Shown: positions 35,598-43,800 of the stretch, one piece after another
How positions within the stretch are numbered: the first letter of the stretch is position 1
How the letters are laid out: the number at the start of each line of letters is the position of its first letter
NCBI GenBank assembly: GCA_905233945.1
Contig: CAJOFY010000002.1
Location: forward strand, 67,188-131,187
DNA: 64,000 bases
Direction of reading: 5' to 3'
Source of the DNA: an uncultured bacterium
GTDB lineage: Bacteria; UBP6; UBA1177
Position numbers and translations under genes: made by a program
The notes under the pieces: generated by a model
The model's database searches: none
Told to the model about the DNA's origin: nothing
The model's input: the letters and a program-made list of their open reading frames with translations, nothing else

Positions 35598-35864
35598 TTA
35601 CTTACGCAGACCAAGTTCTTTAATAAGTGCCGTATATCTGTCAAAACTGTTCCCCTTGATGTAGTTGAGAAGTTTCTGTCTTCTGCCAACCATCTTGAGA
35701 AGTCCGAGTCTTGAGTGATTGTCTTTCTGGTGTGTTTTAAAATGTTCTGTAAGTTCATTGATTCTAGCGGTGAGAATCGCAACCTGAACCTCAGGCGAAC
35801 CCGTGTCGCCTTCTTTTGTTGCGAACTGAGCGATAACAGCCGATTTTTTTTCTTTATCAAGCAT
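35598..35864 (-). CDS. rpsO: 30S ribosomal protein S15
   Basis: The 88-residue S15 binds the central domain of 16S rRNA. Its family text is clear: [19 protein letters not shown], then [19 protein letters not shown], and [10 protein letters not shown]. It is paired with pnp, as in most bacteria. A consensus-like promoter lies 43 bases before the ATG, and AGGAGG is present at 12 bases. Confidence 0.97.
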   Translation of the reverse strand: MLDKEKKSAVIAQFATKEGDTGSPEVQVAILTARINELTEHFKTHQKDNHSRLGLLKMVGRRQKLLNYIKGNSFDRYTALIKELGLRK

Positions 35865-35906
35865 ACCCTAAATCCTCCAATAACAAGGGTCAAAAAAAAC
35901 GCGGAA

Positions 35907-35934
35907 AGTATATGGATTGCGAACAAAAAGTCAA
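35907..35934 (-). promoter_or_regulatory. Promoter of rpsO-pnp
   Basis: On the minus strand TTGACT (35929-35934), a 16-base spacer and TATACT (35907-35912) lie 43 bases ahead of the rpsO start. The long leader could hold an S15-type autoregulatory fold, but none was worked out. Confidence 0.68.
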
Positions 35935-35981
35935 TAAATTTGTTTTGCCGGGAAAGTTTGTTTTTAAAAAATCAAATGAAA

Positions 35982-37331
35982 TCAATACATTACCTCAGGC
36001 ATGGCCGATTCTGCAATTCCGACCGGAAAATATTTAAAAAGGTGTCTGGCGGAACTTTCCGAAACGTAAATGTTACGGAAATCGAAAAAGTAGTTGTCTT
36101 TCATGCTGCCGAGCATTTTTTCGAGATCCAGTCCTCTGAACTGGTTCCATTCGGTGAGGATCACTAGAGCGTCGCTCTCTTTTGCTGCGTCGTAACTGTC
36201 ATCGCAGTATGTTAGAGCCTCTTTGAAAGCGGCGAGCCGCCATGCCGACTCCTTCATTCCCTGCGGACAGAAAGCCTTGATTTTTGCTCCCGATTTTATC
36301 AGCTCGGGAATTATGTAAAGGCTTGGTGCCTCGCGCATGTCGTCGGTGTCGGGTTTGAACGAAAGCCCTAAAACCGCTATGGTTTTTCCGTGCAGATCGC
36401 CCATCGCGGTCTGTATTTTCTCAACCATTTTCGCTTTCTGGATTTCGTTCGCCTTTATTGCCGCCTCAACGACCAGAAAGTCGAGCCCGTTCTTTTTCGC
36501 AATAGACTCTATCGCCTTCGTGTCTTTCGGGAAACAGCTTCCGCCGTATCCGCAGCCGGCGTGGAGGAATTTCGGGCTGATTCTGCCGTCCATTCCCATC
36601 GCTTTTGAAATTTCCTGAATATTTCCGCCGACTTTCTCGGCAAGCAGAGCCATTTCGTTGATGAACGAGATTTTTACGGCGAGAAACGCGTTGCAGGCAT
36701 ATTTTATGATTTCGGCTGTTTCGATGTTCGTTATGATGAAAGGGGTGTTGTTTATGTAGAGCACGCGGTAGACTTTCTTCATAATTTCAGCCGATTTCGC
36801 GTTTTCGCAGCCGATTACGATTCTGTCCGGATGGGTAAAATCGTGAATCGACTTGCCCTCGCGCAGAAACTCGGGATTCGAGACAACGTCAAATTCGATT
36901 TTCGCTCCGCGCTCTGCAAGTTTTGCCGCCACAGTCTCTTTCACGAGCCTTCCCGTGCCGACAGGAACAGTCGATTTCGTGACAATAACTTTGTATGAAT
37001 CAATATAATTTCCGATATCAGATGCGGCAGCAAGCACATAAGCCAGATCTGCGCTTCCGTCCTCTTTGGGCGGAGTTCCGACCGCTATGAAAATGACATC
37101 ATTCCCGCGGACCGTGCTTTCGATATCAGTCGTGAACAAAAGTCTGCGGCTGCGGTGATTTCTCCCCACAATATCCTCAAGCCCCGGCTCATATATCGGA
37201 ATCTCCCCTTTTTTCAGTTTTTCGATTTTCTCCGCGTTACTGTCCATGCAGGTGACTTCATGGCCGAAATCGGCGAGACACGCACCCGCGACAAGACCGA
37301 CATAACCGGAACCGATAACACCTATTTTCAT
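35982..37331 (-). CDS. ugd: UDP-glucose/GDP-mannose 6-dehydrogenase
   Basis: The 449-residue NAD-dependent enzyme makes a UDP-uronic acid from the sugar nucleotide for surface polysaccharides. The N-terminal Rossmann motif is GSGYVGLVAGACLADFGHEV. The catalytic Cys is C266 in GCGYGGSCFPKDTKAI. The C-terminal cofactor domain has VLGLSFKPDTDDMREAPSLY and the usual ALVILTEWNQFRGLD. Ugd is favoured over GDP-mannose dehydrogenase on the overall pattern, but the substrate is inferred. It follows the 142-residue lipoprotein gene by 9 bases. No other polysaccharide genes lie next to it. Confidence 0.9.
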   Translation of the reverse strand: MKIGVIGSGYVGLVAGACLADFGHEVTCMDSNAEKIEKLKKGEIPIYEPGLEDIVGRNHRSRRLLFTTDIESTVRGNDVIFIAVGTPPKEDGSADLAYVLAAASDIGNYIDSYKVIVTKSTVPVGTGRLVKETVAAKLAERGAKIEFDVVSNPEFLREGKSIHDFTHPDRIVIGCENAKSAEIMKKVYRVLYINNTPFIITNIETAEIIKYACNAFLAVKISFINEMALLAEKVGGNIQEISKAMGMDGRISPKFLHAGCGYGGSCFPKDTKAIESIAKKNGLDFLVVEAAIKANEIQKAKMVEKIQTAMGDLHGKTIAVLGLSFKPDTDDMREAPSLYIIPELIKSGAKIKAFCPQGMKESAWRLAAFKEALTYCDDSYDAAKESDALVILTEWNQFRGLDLEKMLGSMKDNYFFDFRNIYVSESSARHLFKYFPVGIAESAMPEVMY

Positions 37332-37340
37332 TGTTTTTTC

Positions 37341-37769
37341 CTAATAATTCTCACAATCTTCAGTCAATTCACTATTCGCCCGGTCGCAGTCGATATCCTC
37401 CCATGTACCTTGGCATTCGTATTTTTTTCCGTTGTATTCATACCATCTGCCGCCGTTTTCATCTGTGCATACTTGGTAGTCACACGTACTGCCGCTTTCG
37501 TATTCGCAATTAGTCTGGCCGCAGGCTTTGTAAACTTCCTCGACAGCCTTGTCGCAGTCAATATCTTCGTGTTTGCCTTCGCATTTGTATTTTTTGTCTT
37601 CATACTCGAACCATCCTGTCCCTTTACTCTCATTCGCGCAGAGCATAACTTCTGAACCAGGACACATCAGTTCACCGACGTTCTCGCACTGAACATTTTC
37701 ATCGCCTCCGCACGAAACAAGCGCGAACGCGCTGAATACGAAAATCACTGCCGCTAAAATTTTTTTCAT
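37341..37769 (-). CDS. Small cysteine-rich lipoprotein with two repeats
   Basis: The 142-residue lipoprotein has a signal ending ALVSCGGD. Its mature part contains two copies of a ~45-residue cysteine repeat: GWFEYEDKKYKCEGKHEDID and RWYEYNGKKYECQGTWEDID, each followed by a DCD motif. The second core is nearly the same as WYEYNGKKYECKG in the 84-residue gene upstream, so the two are paralogues. About a dozen Cys residues suggest disulfides in the periplasm or at the surface. No known family is recognised. Its own probable promoter lies upstream and ugd follows by 9 bases. Confidence 0.8.
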   Translation of the reverse strand: MKKILAAVIFVFSAFALVSCGGDENVQCENVGELMCPGSEVMLCANESKGTGWFEYEDKKYKCEGKHEDIDCDKAVEEVYKACGQTNCEYESGSTCDYQVCTDENGGRWYEYNGKKYECQGTWEDIDCDRANSELTEDCENY

Positions 37770-37803
37770 AGTAAACCCCGCATAAAAGCCGTAAAAACAG
37801 AGT

Positions 37804-37831
37804 ATTTTAGCCGAAAAGGAATTTTAGTCCA
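37804..37831 (-). promoter_or_regulatory. Possible promoter of the 142-residue lipoprotein-ugd unit
   Basis: On the minus strand TAAAAT (37804-37809) is preceded after 16 bases by TGGACT (37826-37831). The -10 text GCTAAAATAC matches the upstream paralogue's promoter. Confidence 0.5.
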
Positions 37832-37879
37832 TTTAAAGATGTCAAATGACAGAATTATGAATTCAGAATAAAGGCTTTT

Positions 37880-38134
37880 TTAGAGTCCCATGCAATCCAT
37901 AACGATTGTCTGAGCCGCTTCCGAACAGTCAGCAGTTGAACCGCTGCCTTTGCATTCGTACTTTTTGCCGTTGTATTCATACCATACTTTGCCGCCTTCT
38001 TTAGCACAAGCCTTGTAATTGCAGTCAGCATCGCCGCTGTCTTCGCAGTGAGTCGAACCTCCGTCGCTGCCGCCGCATGAAACGAGTGCAAATACGCTAA
38101 GTACAAAAATCATTGTTGCAAAAAACTTCTTCAT
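37880..38134 (-). CDS. Small cysteine-rich lipoprotein, single repeat
   Basis: The 84-residue lipoprotein starts at ATG 38134 after GGAGG; a longer frame to 38254 would overlap the next gene and lacks a signal sequence. The signal ends ALVSCGGSDGG. The mature part has one cysteine repeat (KVWYEYNGKKYECKG) shared with the 142-residue protein and six or so further Cys residues. It likely arose from the same ancestor by duplication. Its function is unknown. Confidence 0.78.
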   Translation of the reverse strand: MKKFFATMIFVLSVFALVSCGGSDGGSTHCEDSGDADCNYKACAKEGGKVWYEYNGKKYECKGSGSTADCSEAAQTIVMDCMGL

Positions 38135-38171
38135 AACAAACCTCCAAATTAAAAATTGCAAAAAACGAAGT

Positions 38172-38199
38172 ATTTTAGCGAAAAAATGATTGAAATCAA
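38172..38199 (-). promoter_or_regulatory. Promoter of the 84-residue lipoprotein gene
   Basis: On the minus strand TTGATT (38194-38199), a 16-base spacer and TAAAAT (38172-38177) precede the ATG at 38134. The -35 sits at the end of the upstream gene. Confidence 0.55.
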
Positions 38200-38204
38200 T
38201 TTTT

Positions 38205-38810
38205 CTATTTTTCGTAATAAAGTTTGAAAGTTTTAGTGAAATCAGTGAGTTCATTTTTTAATTCGGTGTTGGCTTCCGCGATGTTGGAAATGGTTTTTTT
38301 CATGTCGTTTCTTTCCGAAACCATTTTAGCCGCCCATCTGGTGTACATTTTTTCAAGCGACGAAACCGAGGTCGCGAGGTAAAGCAGTTTTCCGTATTCG
38401 GTGCCGTAAATCCTGCCGATAAAGTCCTCCAAATTAGCGGCAGACTTTTTCTGGACAAGAAGCTGCTCGAATTCCTGCGCGATTATGAGTTTTATCGATT
38501 CGCCGTTCGCCATATTCACGAGTCCGCAGCTTTTTTCGATGCTTTCCTGAAGAAAATTAAGGAGATATTCTGCGTTGGCAAAAACGTTTGTCGCCACGTT
38601 TTTGTGTTCCAGAGCCTTTTTGTGAAGCCCCGAAACTGCATTCGCAAGCGCCTTGTTCTTCTGCGGAAGCTCCTGGCACTGTTTTTTCGCATCGGCCAGA
38701 ATTATAACCGACTGGTTATAGAGCTGCGCTGCAAAAACCTGCGCTTCATCCTGCTGCGCGCTTAAAAAACCGAAAATTAAAATGATGAGAGCAAAAACTA
38801 TTTTTTTCAT
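38205..38810 (-). CDS. Secreted helical protein of unknown function
   Basis: The 201-residue protein has a signal peptide (KKIVFALIILIFGFLSAQ) and an almost wholly helical mature part (LYNQSVIILADAKKQCQEL; SNIAEANTELKNELTDFTK), with possible coiled-coil character near the C-terminus. It is not a lipoprotein, because no Cys follows the hydrophobic stretch. It starts 3 bases after the stop of the arylsulfotransferase-like gene and has no strong ribosome site, suggesting coupling. I recognise no family. Confidence 0.75.
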   Translation of the reverse strand: MKKIVFALIILIFGFLSAQQDEAQVFAAQLYNQSVIILADAKKQCQELPQKNKALANAVSGLHKKALEHKNVATNVFANAEYLLNFLQESIEKSCGLVNMANGESIKLIIAQEFEQLLVQKKSAANLEDFIGRIYGTEYGKLLYLATSVSSLEKMYTRWAAKMVSERNDMKKTISNIAEANTELKNELTDFTKTFKLYYEK

Positions 38811-38813
38811 CGG

Positions 38814-40709
38814 TTATTTCAGTGATGCCGAAATTTCAAAACGGTAAGCCCTGAAAGCGGAAAATTCGTTTATCGGATAGTCGTCATCTATGTATCTGTC
38901 CAGTTTTATTCTGTTTTTCTCAGAATTATCCTTAGGGTCGATTTCAACTATGAAAGCTCCCGTCGGACCGTCGCCGTATGCGCTTCTGAACATTTCCGGA
39001 ATGAAGGATGAACCGAGAGAGCCAGAAGTTATGAGGCGGTTGCCGTTTTCAAGCTCGTTTGCTCCGCTTACGATGAGACTCATCGAATACCACATCGGGT
39101 CGTCGTTCAGGACATATTCCCAGATCTGCTGGATCGTTCCGCCGTAGCCGTCCTTGTCGGGAGTGATTTTGTATTCGACGACACGGCTGTAGTGATTCTG
39201 TGAAATCGGCGGAAATTCAAAATTTCTTGCCAGACCGTTGTCGAAAAGCATCAGGTTTCCGTTTTTGAGTATCGTCGGGTTGTGAGCGCGGAAAGGCCAT
39301 GAGAAATCTTCGTGCGGCTCCAACCCCTGTTTAACCGACAAGTCTTCGATTTCATTTCCGTTTTTATCAAGCGGAGTAAGGAAGAACTCGGGGTATTTGA
39401 ACTCGAATTTGTCATAATCTTTGTAGCGAATTCCGTTGATCGGAGTTCTTTCGTTGACATATTTTTCGCCCGCTACGATTTTGCCGTCATCGTTTTTCTG
39501 CGAGTAGTCGCCGACCCAGGTCAGCTGATTCGCAGGATCGTATTTTTCAGTGAAGGAATCGCTTTTTCCGTCACCGTCGGCATCATCGATAAGGCCGAAA
39601 AGATGCGGCGCGAGGTACCATTTCAAGTATCCTGCGTGGTTGAGTTTCACTATTCCGGCAGTCTGGGAACCGACAATTATCGACTCATCGGACTCGTCGT
39701 AAAAAATCGCGTTATGGTGGAGCGGATTGTTCGTCTGTCCCGGGATTTCGGTGCTTGTCGGCTGCATATCCATGAAAAGATCGGCAAGATCCGGCAGAGT
39801 ATCGTTGAGATTCCAGACGCGGCGCAGCTGAGGATTTGCGGGATCAGCAGGATTGATTTCGATGACTCTGTCCTCGATATATTCGCTTCCCGCCTTGTCG
39901 ACACCGAGAAGGTAGTTGCCGTCGGGCTTGATGAAAACTTCGTGATGGACGTTTTTGTATTCAAGCGGCGCGACATCGATATCCTCAAGAACGTAGCCCA
40001 TAAAGTCGTATTTCGTGACGTGGGTTTCCCCTTCTCCGCCTCCGCAATAAAACGTGTCGTCTTTTATAACTATCGGAAAACATACAGGAAACGGCAGATC
40101 AGAGTACCAGCGGACACGCCCGAGCTCGTCGAGCGCGATTCCGTTCATTTCGGTTCTCGAACGGGGAGTTCTGAGCCAGTTGACCATCGTCCAGCCCGAA
40201 TTTATCGTTCCTGTCATCGTTATTGCCGGAAAATCTTTCGGAAGCTCGCCGGTTTTGAGAGTGAAAGTCTTTTCGTCAACCGTTTTTCCGCTTTCATCCG
40301 CTGCCGTGACAGTAACCTTGTTGCCGTAAGCCGGGAAAAGCCCGAGAACCGGGATTTTCACAGTTTCCGCAGCATCGCCTGCAACAGTGTATTCACGCGC
40401 AAAAGGCTCCCTGCCGGCTTCCTTGTCGGCGACTTTGACCGAAACTTTAGAAATTCCGGCAGATTTCATCGGAATTTCGGCACTGAGCGGAATATTTCCC
40501 GAAGGATTCATCTTAGGCGCAGAGAAAACAGAACCGGTAAGATCGATGTCGCCCGCATCATCTTCTTCCACGTCGGCATCACTTTGTTCAGTGTCGCCGT
40601 CGTCATTATTGCTGTTGTCTGAATCGTTTGCCGGTTTAGAACTTCCGCCGCAGGAAACAAGCATTAAAAAAACAAACACTATCGTTGTAAAAACAAAAAA
40701 TCTTTTCAT
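38814..40709 (-). CDS. Arylsulfotransferase (ASST)-like lipoprotein
   Basis: From ATG 40709 (AGAGGTT upstream) the product has 631 residues. The lipobox is LMLVSCGGS. A Ser/Asp/Glu linker (residues ~20-50) and an Ig-like N-terminal domain (SAEIPMKSAGISKVSVKV) follow, as in AssT. The beta-propeller carries NVHHEVFIKPDGNYL, NPLHHNAIFYDESDESIIVG and RAHNPTILKNGNLMLFDNG. These are the histidine blocks that in AssT bind and carry the sulfuryl group. AssT moves sulfate between phenols in the periplasm and usually pairs with DsbLI. No Dsb pair is seen here, and the lipid anchor is unusual. Substrate unknown. Confidence 0.82.
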   Translation of the reverse strand: MKRFFVFTTIVFVFLMLVSCGGSSKPANDSDNSNNDDGDTEQSDADVEEDDAGDIDLTGSVFSAPKMNPSGNIPLSAEIPMKSAGISKVSVKVADKEAGREPFAREYTVAGDAAETVKIPVLGLFPAYGNKVTVTAADESGKTVDEKTFTLKTGELPKDFPAITMTGTINSGWTMVNWLRTPRSRTEMNGIALDELGRVRWYSDLPFPVCFPIVIKDDTFYCGGGEGETHVTKYDFMGYVLEDIDVAPLEYKNVHHEVFIKPDGNYLLGVDKAGSEYIEDRVIEINPADPANPQLRRVWNLNDTLPDLADLFMDMQPTSTEIPGQTNNPLHHNAIFYDESDESIIVGSQTAGIVKLNHAGYLKWYLAPHLFGLIDDADGDGKSDSFTEKYDPANQLTWVGDYSQKNDDGKIVAGEKYVNERTPINGIRYKDYDKFEFKYPEFFLTPLDKNGNEIEDLSVKQGLEPHEDFSWPFRAHNPTILKNGNLMLFDNGLARNFEFPPISQNHYSRVVEYKITPDKDGYGGTIQQIWEYVLNDDPMWYSMSLIVSGANELENGNRLITSGSLGSSFIPEMFRSAYGDGPTGAFIVEIDPKDNSEKNRIKLDRYIDDDYPINEFSAFRAYRFEISASLK

Positions 40710-40740
40710 CTTAACCTCTTTAAAAATCAAAAAGCGAAAA

Positions 40741-40768
40741 ATTATAAGAAAAAATGAAAAAAAAACAA
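40741..40768 (-). promoter_or_regulatory. Probable promoter of the ASST-like gene
   Basis: On the minus strand TATAAT (40741-40746) with TTGTTT (40763-40768) 16 bases upstream lies 32 bases before the ATG at 40709. It sits just downstream of the 9-base tandem repeat. Confidence 0.5.
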
Positions 40769-40778
40769 GATTAATGCT

Positions 40779-40850
40779 GGGATGGCAGGGAGTTTAGGGA
40801 ATTTAAGGATAGTAGGGAATTTAGGGTGTCTAGGGTATTTAGGGAGTTTT
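40779..40850. repeat. 9-base tandem repeat, eight units
   Basis: Eight consecutive 9-base units run without a gap in register, with consensus GGGAATTTA on the plus strand: GGGATGGCA, GGGAGTTTA, GGGAATTTA, AGGATAGTA, GGGAATTTA, GGGTGTCTA, GGGTATTTA, GGGAGTTTT. It fills most of the gap between the giant lipoprotein's stop and the ASST promoter. It is non-coding on both strands. Confidence 0.85.
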
Positions 40851-40867
40851 TCCTAGATTCCCTCGTC

Positions 40868-40888
40868 GGTTCCTGAGCCTGTCGAAGC
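40868..40888. repeat. Short dispersed-repeat-like motif
   Basis: The text TTCCTGAGCCTGTCGAAG is of a kind seen as a scattered intergenic repeat in many bacterial genomes. Only this one copy was seen here, and it may be part of a transcription terminator for the giant gene. Confidence 0.3.
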
Positions 40889-40889
40889 C

Positions 40890-43800
40890 CTACCTCACGC
40901 AGCGGACGTAACGGGAATCTTTTTTAGTTTTATCGCTTGCACCGAAATGACCGGTTGAAAAGTTTATATACAGAGCTGCACTGATATCGGTCATTGAAAC
41001 GGAAGAAGTCCAGAACGGCATTTTAGCAACATCAGGAAGATCTGATGCCGGAGAAGATTTGTCGTCGTTGATGAGAGAGAAAAGCTCGTTTTTATTCGGG
41101 AGACGCCAGTCACTGTAACCGGCATAAGTCAGATTTTCGCAGTAATCAAGCGCTTCCTGCCATGTTATATAACCAAGACCTCGGATTCCCTGCCAGATAA
41201 GACCGCTTGTCGTATCGGTAATTATGGTATCTTCGCCTACTGTTGATACAACAAGAGCAGCTTCTGGCGGTTCTTCACCTATGACACAGCGGTAATATTT
41301 CTTTTTGCTTTTGTTGGCTACACCTGATGATCCTGTCGAAAAATCTATATACCACATACTTTCGGAAGATGCAGATGATTTTGAGGTCCAGAATTCTCCG
41401 GTGCCTGTGAAATAATCGGTGTCTGTTACCGGATTTGTTCTGCTGTTGTCAGTAATTGTGTAGAGTTCCTTTCTGGTCGGGAGTCTCCAGCCGGTTTTCC
41501 CTGCGTAATTCGAGCCGCGGCACTCACTGTCTGCAGTATCCCATGCAGAAGTTGCAGTTTTTATGGTCTGCTGCCACTCAAGCCCCGTGTTGCTGTCAAT
41601 AACTGTTTTTTCGTTTTCAACCGTGCTGTCGATCACGAATTTTTTCGGAGCACAGAAACCGAAAGCTGCATACTGCGAATCCTGGCCGAAGAACTCTTCT
41701 CCTTTCGCCGGACAAATTATTTCTTCCGAATTGTTGTAGCACTTCTCCTGACCGGTACAGATTCTGGCTAAACTGACTTGGGCACACTCGGAAGTTCTGC
41801 TATCCCAGACGTATCCGTTTTCGCAGCCGCAGGAATATTTGTTCCATGCGGAAGCAATACATTCGTATGTCGAATTTTCAACACCTGCACACGGATTTGG
41901 ATCAGCCTCACACGGGCTTGTGCACTCTTTTCCGTTCCAGAACTTGTTTTCTCCGCACGGATTTACGCACTCTCTTCCGTTCCAGATCCCATTGCCGCCG
42001 TTGCAGGTATCCGAACGGACACAACGGACAGAGTCTTCATAAGACGGGGAAGCTCCTGAAACTCCGCCGTCAGAGAAGTTGATACTCCATGCATGGTTTG
42101 AGTAAAGGCGCGTGGAAGATGACCAGAAATAGAGCGAATATCCGTAAGGAATAACTTCCGGGAAGTGTGTCGCCGGATTGTAGCTGTTCATATCGATTAA
42201 TGAAGCAAGCTCGTTTCTGTTGGGCAGTCTCCAGTCGCTGAAACCGGCGTAAGTCAGTTCTTCACAGTATTTGAGGGCATCCTGCCATATCTTTTTATTT
42301 GCATCATCGTATATATCGTATGAGTCAGAACTTCTTTGCCAGATAAGCCCTGTCGTCCTGTCGGTAACGATGTCTTCTGTGCCGACAGTTGTGATGACAA
42401 GATTTTCATCTGTTACATACGGCAGTTCTATTCCTCTGACACAGCGGACATACTGATTTTTGCTGGTTTTAGCTGAATCGCTGACAACTCCTGTGGTTCC
42501 GAATCTGACACGCCATGCCTTATCATTATAGGTGTCCGAAGACCAGACATCATTCGTTACCATAAAATAATCAGTATTCATTGCAGGATTTGATCTGCCT
42601 ATGTCAACGATGGTCTGAAGCTCATTCACGCTCGGAAGCCTCCAGCCGCTTTTCCCTGCGTAGGAAGTGAGTCCGGTGCAGTAGTCATTTGCGCTATCCC
42701 ATGAGTCGGCTGAAACAGCAGTCCGCTGCCACTCAAGACCGGTATTGTTGTCAAAGACGGTCTCTTCGTTTTCTACATCGTTTCTAATTGTAAAACTTTG
42801 CGGAATACAGAAATTTGCAGCCGCATAGTATGCATCCTGACCGAAGAGATCTTCACCGAGTGCAGGACAGTCAGTCTCTTCATGTGAATTGTCGTAGCAC
42901 TTTGTCTGACCGGTGCAGATGTTTCCTAAAGGCAGAGGTTTGTTGCAGCGGTGATCGTGCCAGAAATAGCCGTCAACGCAGCCGCATACATATTCGTTCC
43001 ACGCTGAAGCAGAGCAGGTTTCTGTTGAATTTGCAATGTCGCACGGATTGAAATCACAGGGATTCTGCAGACATTCAGAATCGTGATAGAAATAGTTGTC
43101 AACACATTTGTATCTGCACTCGCTTCCGCTCGGAGTTTCATTGTATTCCGCGTTTTCAGAGGGCCACCACATTTCACCGTTCCAAGTCTGGTTGATCTTG
43201 AAAACTGAGTTCCATTCCGCGTTTGCCGGAAGACCGGAGCATGCAACATTTTCTTTTGTATCGGCAACACACAAATTATTTTTCCAGGTATAGTTCGTGT
43301 CGCATTTAAAGGAGCAGCGGTTGATGTTTTCGTCTTCACTGAACTGCATCTCGTTCGCTCTCGGCATCCAGTCGCCGTCACCCAGACTCCATTCCTGCAC
43401 AATCTGAGAAACTGTCCAGACTGCGTGTCCCGGAAGGGTTCCGGTGCATTGCGCGATTTTCTTGTCAAGCATACACTTCAGCAGATCGTAATCCCAAGTA
43501 TAGTGATCTCTGCATTTGAAGCGGCATTCGGTTGTGCTCGGAGTTTCATTGTATTCCGGAACAGTTGACGGATACCAGTTGCCTTTTCCGTCAGGATACT
43601 GCGTGATTGTTCCGACTGTGTTCCAGACTGCATTGTCAGGCAGAGTGTTGTCGCAGCCTTTGGTTATTTCATCATGAAGAACGCATTTCGCAAGAGAGCT
43701 GTTCCATTCGAAGTTCGTGTAGCATACGCATGAATAGCCGTTTCCGTCTTCTTCCGCAGTGCAGACGCCTGTCGAATTGACTGTGTTCCTGCACGGATCG

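Noticed and set aside
39312-40622. Plus-strand frame of 436 residues
   Set aside because: It is antisense to the ASST-like gene and its composition is that of a shadow frame.
40779-40850. CRISPR-like or origin iterons
   Set aside because: Nine-base units without spacers, no DnaA boxes, no replication gene nearby.
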